Notes under the pieces: model-generated | The model's database searches: none | What the model was told of the DNA's origin: nothing | What the model saw: the letters and a program-made list of their open reading frames with translations, nothing else | Made by a program: the position numbers and the translations under genes | Assembly: GCA_020171895.1 (NCBI GenBank) | Contig: JAIVAN010000001.1 | Location: forward strand, 62,001 to 126,000 | DNA: 64,000 nt | Direction: 5' to 3' | From: Bacillus timonensis | GTDB lineage: Bacteria > Bacillota > Bacilli > Bacillales > Bacillaceae_L | Part shown: in pieces, positions 33,133-41,613 of the stretch | How positions within the stretch are numbered: position 1 is the stretch's first letter | Layout of the letters: every line of letters starts with the position of its first letter

Positions 33133-33672
33133 TTAATGACCGTGTCCATGCCCATCATCTTCAGGCTGATCGGTGATTTGTTTTTGATGTCCATGATTTG
33201 TATCATGAACAAACCAATTAAGACCTAAAGTGATAGGGGATACCAATAATACAAGCATTGTGATAATAAGTGCTGCTTGTCTTTTATTTAAATGAATATT
33301 GTTTTTTAGAATAAAGCTTAACAATGATAAGACAATACCTGAAGGAATTAATATGACCGCATAGCCACCTAACTCTCCAAAATGCTGAATCCCTCCACTT
33401 ACCATACCAACACCTAGTGATAGTAAAAATGAGAAGAATAAAAGTTTGATAGCTTGAGAAAAATTCATTTTCTTCTTTTCTACAAGTAATTCGTTGATAA
33501 ATGATGCTGAAATGAATAAGACAGCTCCAATAAGTAAAATGATTGAATATCGTGCTGGTTCAATCGGCATATGAACGATGCCACCAGCGATTAGCCCTAC
33601 TCCTAAAAAATACATGATATAGATGACATAGGGGAACCAGATTAGACTCCATGTTTTTGATAATTGTTCCAT
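33133..33672 (-). CDS. Membrane protein with histidine-rich C-terminus
   Basis: A 179-residue protein with six hydrophobic segments (WFPYVIYIMYFLGVGLIAG, YSIILLIGAVLFISASFI, AIKLLFFSFLLSLGVGMVSG, YAVILIPSGIVLSLLSFI, AALIITMLVLLVSPITLGL). Two near-repeat units share GVGLIAGGIVH and GVGMVSGGIQH, suggesting an internal duplication. The tail DTNHGHQKQ...DDGHGHGH could bind metal. I do not recognise the family. The start ATG 33672 follows GGAGGCAAAGCCCT. Confidence 0.65.
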   Translation of the reverse strand: MEQLSKTWSLIWFPYVIYIMYFLGVGLIAGGIVHMPIEPARYSIILLIGAVLFISASFINELLVEKKKMNFSQAIKLLFFSFLLSLGVGMVSGGIQHFGELGGYAVILIPSGIVLSLLSFILKNNIHLNKRQAALIITMLVLLVSPITLGLNWFVHDTNHGHQKQITDQPEDDGHGHGH

Positions 33673-33759
33673 AGGGCTTTGCCTCCAAAACGTAATAGTA
33701 ACACTCTAATTATAATTTCATTTTAGAAAATAACAATCATTATTTTGGGAATAAAAAAA

Positions 33760-33777
33760 GGCAGCAAAATAGCTACC
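33760..33777 (-). terminator. Terminator of the small gene at 33805
   Basis: Minus strand GGTAGC and GCTGCC pair with one wobble around TATTTT, then TTTTTTTATT. Confidence 0.7.
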
Positions 33778-33804
33778 GGAAAGGGATTCAGTGTCAAATT
33801 TTTT

Positions 33805-33999
33805 TTACGGTGTTTCTTTATACGTTTGTTTTATTTCAAGCTCTCTCAACCTATTACGAATAGCTTGTTTTATATCGTATGAATAACGGTAAGTGATTTC
33901 ATCATTTAAAAAGTGAAGGTGTTGGTGAAGTTTTTCAAAGTGAGTAGGGTGAGAACTTTTTTGTGATTTTTCTTCTTCTTTAAATGGTAGACTGCACAT
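33805..33999 (-). CDS. Small hydrophilic protein (64 aa)
   Basis: ATG 33999 is preceded by AAAGGGAGA at seven bases, and a terminator follows the gene. The protein is polar: MCSLPFKEEEKSQKSSHPTHFEKLHQHLHFLNDEITYRYSYDIKQ... with many His and Glu and a helical C-terminal half (AIRNRLRELEIKQTYK). No family recognised. It lies between two larger minus-strand genes with its own signals. Confidence 0.55.
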   Translation of the reverse strand: MCSLPFKEEEKSQKSSHPTHFEKLHQHLHFLNDEITYRYSYDIKQAIRNRLRELEIKQTYKETP

Positions 34000-34137
34000 G
34001 GAGATGTCTCCCTTTCGTTATTTGTTTATTCTATTTTATCTAAACAAAGTTTCCTACATACTTGGGTGCGAAAATTTTTGAAACGAGTAATGATAGGATT
34101 TTTAAATTGAAGGATTTAATTGAATTTCTAACAAAAA

Positions 34138-34162
34138 AAGCCAAGGCGATTGCCTTAGCTTT
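34138..34162 (-). terminator. Terminator of ampS
   Basis: AAAGC-AAGGC and GCCTT-GCTTT pair around GATT; on the minus strand TTTTTTTGTT follows. Confidence 0.85.
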
Positions 34163-34171
34163 TTTATCTAG

Positions 34172-35404
34172 TTAAAATGCCCAATTCCCTTTACGGAATA
34201 CTGGTTCAACCGTACCGTCTGCAGTAATGCCATCGATGTCCATGTCAGCTGAGCCTATCATGAAGTCAACGTGTGTGATACTTGAGTTGGCACCTTCTTT
34301 TGCTAGTTCGTCTTTAGACATGGTTTTTCCACCTTCAATACAGAACGCATACGCATTTCCGATTGCTAAGTGGTTTGATGCATTTTCATCAAATAGTGTG
34401 TTGAAGAAGATGATGTTTGAATTTGAGATTGGTGAATCATGTGGTACAAGTGCAACTTCACCTAAGTAGTGTGCACCTTCATCTGTCTCCACAAGCCGTT
34501 TTAATGTTTCTTCGCCTTTTTCTGCTTTTACATCAACGATTCGCCCGTTTTCAAATGTAAGAGTGAAGTTTTCAATTAAGTTTCCGCCATAGCTTAATGG
34601 CTTCGTACTGGAAACATGTCCATTTACTCCATCTTTTTGTGGAACTGTAAAGACTTCCTCTGTTGGCATATTTGCAACGAAATCAGCGCCTCTTTCACTT
34701 ACGCTACCACCACCAATCCAAAGATGCTTTTCAGGTAGTTCGATTGTAAGATCTGTACCAGGTGCTTTGTAATGAAGCTTTTTATATTTTTTGCTGTTTA
34801 AATATTGCTCTTTCGTTTGGAGTGTTGCATTATGCTCTCGCCAAGCTTGAACCGGATCTTCTTGGTTGATACGAGTTGACATGAAAATTGCATCCCAAAG
34901 CTTTTGGATAGCTTCTTCAGTCGGTACATCAGGAAATACTTTTGTTGCCCATGCTTCAGATGGTACAGCAACAATTGACCATGCTACTTTGTCAGATTGG
35001 ATGTATTGGCGATATTTTTGCGTCGCTTCACCCGCTGTTTTATTTGCAGCGGCAATTCGATCTGGGTCAACACCTTTAAGTAAGTCAGGGTTTGATGCAA
35101 TGACAGATAAAAATGCTCCACCGTCTTCAGCAATTTGTTCAAAACCTTTTGCTTTCCATGTTGGAAATTCTGTAAATGCTTCACTAGGGGCTAAATCGTA
35201 TTTTAAGCGAGTTACTTCTTCGTCAGACCACTCAACATATACATGCTTTGCGCCTGCTTCGTATGCTTTTTTTGTAATTTTTCGAACGTAATCTGCTGTA
35301 GATATCGGCGCGTTTACAAGAAGAGTTTGGCCTTCTTGTACGTTTACTCCAACACGAACAGCTAGGTCCGCGTATTTTTCAAGTAGTTGCTCAAAGTTAG
35401 ACAT
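34172..35404 (-). CDS. ampS: M29 family aminopeptidase (AmpS/PepS)
   Basis: A 410-residue cytosolic metallo-aminopeptidase. M29 landmarks: NVQEGQTLLVNAP, AGAKHVYVEWSD, PGTDLTIELPEKHLWIGGG, FVANMPTEEVFTVPQKDGVNGHV (metal-ligand glutamates), YLGEVALVPHDSPIS, FNTLFDENASNHLAIG, and HVDFMIGSADMDIDG. The true start is ATG 35404 (MSNFEQLLEKYADLAVRVG) after AGGAGCAT. A longer in-frame opening to 35500 adds 32 residues not typical of the family and lacks a binding site. Monocistronic. Confidence 0.95.
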   Translation of the reverse strand: MSNFEQLLEKYADLAVRVGVNVQEGQTLLVNAPISTADYVRKITKKAYEAGAKHVYVEWSDEEVTRLKYDLAPSEAFTEFPTWKAKGFEQIAEDGGAFLSVIASNPDLLKGVDPDRIAAANKTAGEATQKYRQYIQSDKVAWSIVAVPSEAWATKVFPDVPTEEAIQKLWDAIFMSTRINQEDPVQAWREHNATLQTKEQYLNSKKYKKLHYKAPGTDLTIELPEKHLWIGGGSVSERGADFVANMPTEEVFTVPQKDGVNGHVSSTKPLSYGGNLIENFTLTFENGRIVDVKAEKGEETLKRLVETDEGAHYLGEVALVPHDSPISNSNIIFFNTLFDENASNHLAIGNAYAFCIEGGKTMSKDELAKEGANSSITHVDFMIGSADMDIDGITADGTVEPVFRKGNWAF

Positions 35405-35650
35405 AGGTATGCTCCTTTTATGTATGTATCGTATTACTTCCTTCATTTTAACATGTTTAAAGAATTGTGAAAACTTACGGAGAAAACAAGCTTTCGACAA
35501 ATGCTTGTTTCATTAGGGTCAGCATAAGGCCCTTTATGTCAGTTATGCTCGTACATTTATTGGAAGGTATTTGCTGGTACGTGAATAGGTATGTAGTAAT
35601 GGAAATCTTTTATGCTTATTTTACTAATTTTATTAAAAGGGGTGGAGTGG

Positions 35651-37024
35651 ATGCTTGGTTTTTTACAAAGAATAGGGAAGGCTTTAATGTTACCGGTTGC
35701 GGTCTTACCAGCAGCGGCGTTGTTACTTCGATTAGGACAGGATGATTTATTAGGAATACCGTTTATGGCAGCAGCAGGGGCAGCGGTGTTTGGGAATTTA
35801 GCACTATTATTTGCGATTGGTGTGGCAGTTGGTTTAGCAAAGGATGGAAATGGTGCAGCAGCACTAGCTGGTGCAGTTGGGTACTTTGTATTAACTCAAG
35901 GAGCTACGACGATAAATGAAAGCGTAAACATGGCTGTTTTAGGCGGGATTTTATCAGGGGTAGTAGCTGGTCTTTTGTATAACAAATATTACAATGTGAA
36001 GTTACCTGAATGGTTAGGTTTCTTTGGTGGAAGAAGATTTGTTCCAATTATCACTGCGCTTGTAATGTTAGTACTTGCAGGGGTGTTTGGCTATGTGTGG
36101 CCACCGATTCAGGAAGGGATTAACTCAGTTGGTGAGTGGATTGTTGGAGCGGGAGCTGTTGGAGTAGGGATCTTTGGATTTCTAAACCGTTTGCTTATTC
36201 CAGTGGGACTTCACCATGTATTGAACACACTTGTATGGTTTGAATTCGGTGAGTTTACGACAGTAGCTGGGGAAGTAGTAAAAGGTGATTTAACACGTTT
36301 CTTTAATGGGGACAAAGAAGCAGGTATATTTATGACAGGATTTTTCCCTGTGATGATGTTTGGTTTACCAGCAGCGGCGTTTGCAATGATTGCAGCAGCT
36401 AAAAAAGAAAGACGAAAAGCTGTGTCAGGTGCACTCTTCGGTGTAGCATTAACTTCATTCTTAACAGGGATAACAGAACCAGTAGAATTTTTATTCATGT
36501 TCTTGTCACCGCTACTATATGTCATCCATGCCCTATTAACAGGACTTGCGTTATCGTTAACGACATTGTTTGGAATGCATCATGGCTTTGGATTTTCAGC
36601 GGGACTGTTTGATTATGTATTAAACTTTAACATTGCTCAAAAACCGTTGTTATTAGCAGGTTTAGGCGTCGTATATGGACTTCTTTACTTTGTTATCTTC
36701 TACACCCTAATCAAAAAACTTGATTTACCAACTCCTGGTCGTGAGGATGAGGTAGAAGGTGAATTTAGTGCTGGAGTTGCCTCTGGAAATTACAAAGAGG
36801 TCGCACGTAACTATATGCAAGCACTTGGTGGGAAAGAAAACCTTGCTCATATTGATCATTGTGTAACGCGACTAAGATTAGTATTAAAGGATGCAAATTT
36901 AGTAGATGAAACTGCGTTAAAGCGTTTAGGAGCAAAGGGCGTAATTAAGTTAAATAAATCAGATGTTCAAGTCGTCGTAGGAACGGATGTACAATTCATT
37001 GCAGATGAACTGAAAAATATGTGA
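35651..37024 (+). CDS. nagP: N-acetylglucosamine-type PTS transporter, EIICB
   Basis: A 457-residue PTS permease. Residues 1-360 form the glucose-superfamily EIIC channel (FLQRIGKALMLPVAVLPAAALLLRLGQDD, GLHHVLNTLVWFEFGE, ITEPVEFLFMFLSPLLY). After GREDEVEG comes an EIIB domain whose phosphorylated cysteine is in DHCVTRLRLV. No EIIA is attached, so it must borrow one, as B. subtilis NagP does. ATG 35651 follows AAGGGGTGG; a longer frame to 35612 is unlikely. Sugar specificity is by resemblance to NagP. Confidence 0.9.
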   Translation: MLGFLQRIGKALMLPVAVLPAAALLLRLGQDDLLGIPFMAAAGAAVFGNLALLFAIGVAVGLAKDGNGAAALAGAVGYFVLTQGATTINESVNMAVLGGILSGVVAGLLYNKYYNVKLPEWLGFFGGRRFVPIITALVMLVLAGVFGYVWPPIQEGINSVGEWIVGAGAVGVGIFGFLNRLLIPVGLHHVLNTLVWFEFGEFTTVAGEVVKGDLTRFFNGDKEAGIFMTGFFPVMMFGLPAAAFAMIAAAKKERRKAVSGALFGVALTSFLTGITEPVEFLFMFLSPLLYVIHALLTGLALSLTTLFGMHHGFGFSAGLFDYVLNFNIAQKPLLLAGLGVVYGLLYFVIFYTLIKKLDLPTPGREDEVEGEFSAGVASGNYKEVARNYMQALGGKENLAHIDHCVTRLRLVLKDANLVDETALKRLGAKGVIKLNKSDVQVVVGTDVQFIADELKNM

Positions 37025-37030
37025 TGAAAG

Positions 37031-37061
37031 AAGGGAGGGAGAAAATCCTCCCTTTGTTTTT
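37031..37061 (+). terminator. Terminator of nagP
   Basis: AAGGGAGG and CCTCCCTT form an 8-bp stem, then TGTTTTT. Confidence 0.8.
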
Positions 37062-37084
37062 CATTCTATTTCGTTTATTATATA

Positions 37085-37113
37085 TGTTAACTAATTAAAA
37101 TTATCAGTTAACA
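37085..37113 (+). promoter_or_regulatory. Inverted repeat upstream of the DUF7916-like gene
   Basis: TGTTAACT (37085-37092) and AGTTAACA (37106-37113) are perfect 8-bp arms spaced by 13 bases, 58 bp before the start codon. Likely an operator for an unnamed regulator. Confidence 0.45.
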
Positions 37114-37170
37114 AAAAAACTACTGTTATGGCATACAGGTTTACTTTTCATTTATGAGAGGGATGATAGA

Positions 37171-38085
37171 ATGAAGAGATTATTAGATTGTGACGCCAGT
37201 GATTTTTTAAAAATGAACGGACAGGAAATAAAGCGAGCAATTGTAGCATCAGAAGGTAGAGTGATATTAGCTGAAGTCATTGCAAGCTTTCAGCCTTATA
37301 ATGGTTCCATTACAAATGCTGAAATGGCTGCGGCATTTGGTGCTGATCTTATCTTATTAAATTTTTTTGATGTGGATAACCCTCATGTGGAAGGTGCAAG
37401 TTTTAGTGGGGATGAAGTCATCCAATCGTTAAAACACTTAGTAGGTAGACCTGTTGGCATTAATTTAGAGCCAGTTGATGAACATGCAGACCATCTCGAG
37501 ATGCTTCAGAGTTTACCGTTTGGAAGACGGGCAACAAGAGCATCGTTAGAGAAGGCTAAGTTATTAGGCGTTGATTTTGTTTGTTTAACAGGAAATCCAA
37601 AGACTGGAGTTACGAATAAAGAGATTACAAGTGCAATACGTGTGGCAAGGGAAGTATTAGGACCAGAGGGACTCATTATTGCAGGTAAAATGCATGGTGC
37701 TGGAGTTGCTGGAGAGACAGGACCTAAAATGATGACAGAAGATGTATTAAGAGCTTTTATTGAAGCAGGTGCTGATATTATTTTGATTCCATCGCCGGGT
37801 ACGATTCCTGGATTTACTGTAGAGAGAACGGCTTGCCTCATAGATTCTGTTCATAGACTAGGAGCATTAACAATCCTCACAACGGGAACGAGTCAAGAAG
37901 GAGCAGATGAGGAGACGATGAAACAAATCGCTTTACATAGTAAGATGGCAGGTGCGGATATGTATCATATTGGAGATGCTGGTATTGCTGGAATGGCCAT
38001 ACCGCAAAATATTCTTTCGTACTCTATTGTTGTACGAGGAAAGAGGCATACGTATCGAAGGATGGCGGCGTCTATTTTACGTTAA
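37171..38085 (+). CDS. DUF7916-like TIM-barrel protein, PTS-associated
   Basis: A 304-residue protein. The pattern RVILAEVIASFQPYNGSITNAEMAAAFGADLILLNFFDVDNP, GRPVGINLEPV, and GVDFVCLTGNPKTGVTNKEI ... GLIIAGKMHGAG ... GADIILIPSPGTIPGFT gives successive beta-alpha units of a TIM barrel with phosphate-binding-like Gly turns. I recall such proteins beside PTS genes in Listeria, Enterococcus and Bacillus (DUF7916). Their reaction is unknown. It follows nagP with a terminator and an operator-like palindrome between, so control may be separate. Confidence 0.7.
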   Translation: MKRLLDCDASDFLKMNGQEIKRAIVASEGRVILAEVIASFQPYNGSITNAEMAAAFGADLILLNFFDVDNPHVEGASFSGDEVIQSLKHLVGRPVGINLEPVDEHADHLEMLQSLPFGRRATRASLEKAKLLGVDFVCLTGNPKTGVTNKEITSAIRVAREVLGPEGLIIAGKMHGAGVAGETGPKMMTEDVLRAFIEAGADIILIPSPGTIPGFTVERTACLIDSVHRLGALTILTTGTSQEGADEETMKQIALHSKMAGADMYHIGDAGIAGMAIPQNILSYSIVVRGKRHTYRRMAASILR

Positions 38086-38163
38086 TAGAATCTTAGGTTT
38101 ATCGATTTATCGTTTAGGGTAAATATTAGTAGATTGAATAGTTTTTTGATGGAGGAATCTTTA

Positions 38164-38337
38164 ATGAAAGCGAATAGCAATGAATATACCCCAGAAGAAG
38201 TACTAGCAATTCTTGAAATTTCATTAAAGCGAAAAATGACAGATTCAGAACGTGCGGTCATTGATGATTCGATGAAAAATGAAGATAAGCGGGAAATTTT
38301 ATTTAAGATGGTTAGCGATTTAGAAAGTATGGATTAA
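38164..38337 (+). CDS. Small conserved hydrophilic protein (57 aa)
   Basis: ATG 38164 lies nine bases after ATGGAGGAA; a longer frame to 38134 is unlikely. The sequence MKANSNEYTPEEVLAILEISLKRKMTDSERAVIDDSMKNEDKREI ... looks all-helical and acidic-basic mixed. It has its own terminator. I do not recognise a family. Possibly a small regulator or spore protein, but nothing decides. Confidence 0.55.
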   Translation: MKANSNEYTPEEVLAILEISLKRKMTDSERAVIDDSMKNEDKREILFKMVSDLESMD

Positions 38338-38355
38338 ATGAATAAATTAAAAACA

Positions 38356-38393
38356 AAAAGAACGCTCTCTTTTAATAGGAGCGTTCTTTTCTG
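38356..38393 (+). terminator. Terminator between the small gene at 38164 and corA
   Basis: AAAGAACGCTC and GGAGCGTTCTTTT pair around a T-rich loop, with T and A runs on both sides; it may serve both strands. Confidence 0.78.
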
Positions 38394-38417
38394 TCTACGT
38401 GTGCAATTTTCCTGCAA

Positions 38418-39374
38418 TTAATCAAACCAACCTCTGCTTTTAAACCATAGAAACAAGGCTAGTCCAATTCCACCCATTACACCTAGAGAGATGAAATAAC
38501 CATATTGCCATGATAATTCAGGCATGTGTTCGAAGTTCATTCCGTATATCCCGGCGATAAAGGTTAGCGGAACGAAAATCGACGTAATAATCGTTAATAC
38601 TTTCATTACATTATTTGTTTGATGTGAATTCATGGAGAGGTAGCTATCCCTAATATCTGAAGTTAATTCTCGATTGGACATGACCATTTCTGAAAGTTTT
38701 AGAAGATGGTCATAGATATCTGAGAAATATTCTTTTTTATCACGTATGCCAATTAGTTCATGGGAATTTAACATCTTGTATAGTAAGTCACGCATCGGAT
38801 TGACAGTGTGTCTTAAATATAATAACCAATATCTTTTATCGAATAATTCGTCCATTAAAAGATTCATTGATTTTTTCTCGGAGTTGTTTTCAATTTTGTC
38901 TAACTCATCTTCAATTTTATAAATAAGAGGAAAATAGTTATCGACGATTTTATCTAGTATTTGATAGAATACATAATTTGTGTCCCATGTTTCAATCTTT
39001 TTGCTATGAATACATTTATTCCAGGTTTGTTCTATTTCCTTTGATGGCATTCGATGAAAAGTAACAATATAATTTTCTGAAACGAAAAAGTCTATTTCGT
39101 CCTTCATTAGCTCATTTTCTATTTCACGTACTACATGGGTTACATAAAAGGCATGATCCTCAAAATGGTCTAATTTTGGGCGTTGTAAGACATGTATGCA
39201 GTCTTCAATAGCAAGTGGATGAAAGTTAAATGTATGTGAAAGGTGCTTTATTTCTTCATCTGTTGGTGCATTGAAGTCAACCCATACCCATTTGTATTGT
39301 GACAGGTTTAAGGTGTGAATAGAAACATCTTTATCTAGTGTGTTTTCTGTTGTTATTCCAATAACATTAATCAT
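38418..39374 (-). CDS. corA: CorA family magnesium/divalent metal transporter
   Basis: A 318-residue CorA-type channel. An N-terminal cytoplasmic funnel (YKWVWVDFNAPTDEEIKHL, HPLAIEDCIHVLQRPKLDHFEDHAFYV) is followed by a long helix, then two C-terminal membrane helices (VMKVLTIITSIFVPLTFIAGIYG and YFISLGVMGGIGLALFLWF) joined by the signature YGMNFEHMPEL. Length matches the family. It conducts Mg2+, possibly Co2+ or Ni2+. No metal riboswitch is visible upstream; 39375-39454 is short and plain. Confidence 0.95.
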   Translation of the reverse strand: MINVIGITTENTLDKDVSIHTLNLSQYKWVWVDFNAPTDEEIKHLSHTFNFHPLAIEDCIHVLQRPKLDHFEDHAFYVTHVVREIENELMKDEIDFFVSENYIVTFHRMPSKEIEQTWNKCIHSKKIETWDTNYVFYQILDKIVDNYFPLIYKIEDELDKIENNSEKKSMNLLMDELFDKRYWLLYLRHTVNPMRDLLYKMLNSHELIGIRDKKEYFSDIYDHLLKLSEMVMSNRELTSDIRDSYLSMNSHQTNNVMKVLTIITSIFVPLTFIAGIYGMNFEHMPELSWQYGYFISLGVMGGIGLALFLWFKSRGWFD

Positions 39375-39454
39375 CTTATATTCCTTTCTTTAAGTCTGTT
39401 ACATACTAGTATACATGAATAGAATGTTCGTTAGGAGTGAAGTGCTTAAAGGGA

Positions 39455-39686
39455 GAGGTTAGTTTAATTAGTTTACCTAATAGAAACCCAACGATGACTG
39501 TAGGTGTAGTGAATCCGCTCCTGAAATATACTTCGCTTTCCGCGGGAAGCTGGCAAGCCTCCTCGTGCATACGCACTGCGGGGTCTAGCCGTTGCTTTTC
39601 ATCCCGCAGGAGTCTACGTATATTTCATCCGCTAAGCTATCATTTAGTACGGAATTTTCATTCAATACTTAAGTTATGTCCCAACC
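39455..39686 (+). repeat. Family B structured repeat, copy B2
   Basis: About 85% like B1 by eye. The left end is decayed (GAGGTTAG instead of GGTTGGGACA) but TGTCCCAACC is kept at the right. GAAATATAC/GTATATTTC and GCGGG/CCCGC pair, and the tip is GTGC-ATAC-GCAC. It stops one base before the stop codon of the next minus-strand gene. Confidence 0.85.
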
Positions 39687-39687
39687 G

Positions 39688-40011
39688 CTAATTTAAAGGC
39701 TTAAAGTTTGGGAAAGGATATTGGGATTCGCTTAGGGAAGCTAGGTTTGAAAGTTCAGATAGTCGTTCAATTTCACCCCAGATTTTGCCTACAGCTTCTG
39801 AGGTGTGGGCCTTGTCTATAGCTTTTGTTGAAGCCCATTCAAAGATTTCTATGATTGTGCCATCTTCGGCTTCCATCAAGATGGGTGTACGATCTGTAAT
39901 TAAATGTTCATTTGTTAGGGTAGGGATATGTTTTTCTAAGACTGTTAGTAATTCTTGTTTTTTTCCTTCAAATGGACGGTAAATGGCGATTGTGATTTTT
40001 GGTTGGCTCAT
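39688..40011 (-). CDS. Antibiotic biosynthesis monooxygenase-like (dimeric alpha/beta barrel) protein
   Basis: A 107-residue protein with the ABM/EthD-like ferredoxin-fold pattern: KITIAIYRPFEGKKQELLTVLEKHIPTLTNEHLITD, then PILMEAEDGTIIEIFEWASTKAIDKAHTSEAVGKIWGEIERL. Such proteins act as small monooxygenases, isomerases or have no known role. The gene's end abuts the B2 repeat: the stop codon begins one base from the repeat edge, so the C-terminal SESQYPFPNFKPLN may or may not be original. The ATG follows AGGAGCAACTAA. Confidence 0.7.
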   Translation of the reverse strand: MSQPKITIAIYRPFEGKKQELLTVLEKHIPTLTNEHLITDRTPILMEAEDGTIIEIFEWASTKAIDKAHTSEAVGKIWGEIERLSELSNLASLSESQYPFPNFKPLN

Positions 40012-40076
40012 TTAGTTGCTCCTCTTCTATCTCTTTTCTATTATCTTATCCTACTATTCTAACTTCTATCAATAGG

Positions 40077-40156
40077 CTACCCTGAAAATACGACGCTGTA
40101 TGTGGGGTGTTAACCTTCGTTGCAGGAACCTCGCTTTCCGTGGGGCGCCACTTGAA
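40077..40156 (+). repeat. Family A repeat, copy A5 (truncated)
   Basis: The first 80 bp of the family (CTACCCTGAAAATAC, GGGGTGTTAACC, CGCTTTCCGTGGGGCGCCACTTGA) then an abrupt loss of similarity. The 3' half of the hairpin is missing, so it cannot fold like the others. Together with the ytr promoter it accounts for the 40012-40343 gap. Confidence 0.85.
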
Positions 40157-40258
40157 TCAAACTTAATACTAGAATGGTCCTTATTAAAGGTGATTCCAAT
40201 TTGGGGATTTTTTTACAAAATGGGGTTGACTTTTAGTTTGATACCGTATATTGTACTA

Positions 40259-40283
40259 AGTGTACTATATAATGTAATACACA
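40259..40283 (+). promoter_or_regulatory. YtrA-type operator in front of the ytr operon
   Basis: AGTGTA (40259-40264), 13 bases, TACACA (40278-40283). From memory the B. subtilis YtrA operator is AGTGTA-N13-TACACT, so 11 of 12 positions match with the same spacing. TATAAT at 40268-40273 lies inside it, and TTGACT stands at 40226-40231. Confidence 0.7.
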
Positions 40284-40343
40284 TAATACAGGTGAGGTTA
40301 AAAATCTACATAGATAAATGTTGTTTAGAAGGGAGGTATTACT

Positions 40344-40754
40344 TTGTACTTTCAATTAGACGAGCGCAGCAATACTCCGATATGGGAACAGATTGTGAAT
40401 CAAGTAAAAGAGATGATATTGAAGGGGATTTTAGAGCCAAATGATAAATTGTTAAGTGTTCGTGAGCTTTCTTCGACACTATTGGTGAACCCAAATACTG
40501 TGAGTAAGGCTTATCAAGAGTTGGAACGTCAGGGAATTATTGAAACAAGACGTGGGAAAGGGACTTTCGTATCTGAAAATATCTCAAAAAAGATAGATGA
40601 AGAGAGGATTGGGGAAATGAAGCAGTCATTAAAACAAATTATTATAGAAGCATCCTACCTTGGGATAGATCGTGAGACGTTATTAACGTGGGTGGAAGAA
40701 TATTTAAACGAGTTAGGAGGTGGAAGTCATGCTAACGGTAAGGAATCTTCATAA
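40344..40754 (+). CDS. ytrA: GntR family repressor, YtrA type
   Basis: A 136-residue regulator. The N-terminal winged helix of GntR proteins is clear: YFQLDERSNTPIWEQIVNQVKEMILKGIL, then LLSVRELSSTLLVNPNTVSKAYQELERQGIIETRRGKGTFVSE. The short helical C-terminal part is of the YtrA subfamily. Start TTG 40344 follows GGGAGGTATTACT. It leads an ABC transporter operon as in B. subtilis ytrGABCDEF and has its own operator-like site upstream, implying autorepression. Its end overlaps the next gene by 26 bases. Confidence 0.9.
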   Translation: MYFQLDERSNTPIWEQIVNQVKEMILKGILEPNDKLLSVRELSSTLLVNPNTVSKAYQELERQGIIETRRGKGTFVSENISKKIDEERIGEMKQSLKQIIIEASYLGIDRETLLTWVEEYLNELGGGSHANGKESS

Positions 40755-41613
40755 AACGATTGAAGGCGAGCGTGTACTTGAGAATATTTCATTTTCGATT
40801 GGAAAAGGTTCCATTGTAGGTTTAGTTGGGAGAAATGGTGTTGGAAAAACAACGTTGCTACGGAGTTTAGTTGGGATTTTAGATGTTGACCAAGGTGAAA
40901 TTTTATTTGAAGAGAAAAATGTCATTTCTCATCCTGAGGTTAAACAACACATCGTGTTCATCCCTGACTCTGATAGTGCGTTTAATGGATATAGTGTGAA
41001 AGAGATTGTTCATTTATATGAAACCGTTTATCCGAAGTTTGATGTCCAGTATTTTTACGAGCAGCTGCAGCGTTTTAAACTTCCTCATAACCGTAAAATT
41101 AGAAATTTTTCCCGTGGAATGAGGGCAGCATTTTTCATGATTTTGGCCATTTCAACTCGTGCTAGCTTTATTATTTTGGATGAGCCAACGAACGGATTAG
41201 ATGCCATTGTAAAAAGGAAGATTTTAGAGTTTATTCTTGAAGAGGTTTCGGAGAAGAATCTGTCTATCTTAATTTCTAGTCATCATTTAGATGAACTCGA
41301 AAAAATTGCCGATACCATTTTTATGATGAAAAACGGAACGATAGATTCAGTCATTACGATGGATGATACGAAGATGCATTTTAAAAAGATTCAAGTGGTG
41401 TTCAAACATGATTTCCCAGAGAGTTTAAGGTCGCTTTCAAATATTGAGGTCATTAAACGAATTGGTCGGGTTCAGACCATACTTATCAAGGGGAACACAG
41501 AAGAAACTGTTAAATTGATTGAACAAGAAAAGCCGATTTTAATAGAGGAACTTCCTATGACACTAGAGGATATGTTTGTTTCGGCATTAGGAGGGGATGA
41601 AATTGTTTACTAA
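40729..41613 (+). CDS. ytrB: ABC transporter ATPase, YtrB type
   Basis: A 294-residue ATPase of the exporter type. Walker A GRNGVGKTT, a Q-loop region HIVFIPDSDSAFNGYSV, an unusual signature NFSRGMRAAF in place of LSGGQ, Walker B FIILDEPTNGLD, and switch His in LISSHHLDELEKIAD. The C-terminal 80 residues are a separate regulatory-looking domain. ATG 40729 follows AGGAGGTG. Pairs with the permease at 41597, whose start lies inside this gene's end. Confidence 0.88.
   Translation: MLTVRNLHKTIEGERVLENISFSIGKGSIVGLVGRNGVGKTTLLRSLVGILDVDQGEILFEEKNVISHPEVKQHIVFIPDSDSAFNGYSVKEIVHLYETVYPKFDVQYFYEQLQRFKLPHNRKIRNFSRGMRAAFFMILAISTRASFIILDEPTNGLDAIVKRKILEFILEEVSEKNLSILISSHHLDELEKIADTIFMMKNGTIDSVITMDDTKMHFKKIQVVFKHDFPESLRSLSNIEVIKRIGRVQTILIKGNTEETVKLIEQEKPILIEELPMTLEDMFVSALGGDEIVY

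Noticed and set aside
35500-35650. NagR/DasR-type operator upstream of nagP
   Set aside because: Only scattered GGTA words; no palindrome close to the known consensus.
40100-40444. ORF from the truncated A5 repeat into the ytrA start
   Set aside because: Overlaps ytrA out of frame and begins inside repeat sequence; no ribosome binding site.
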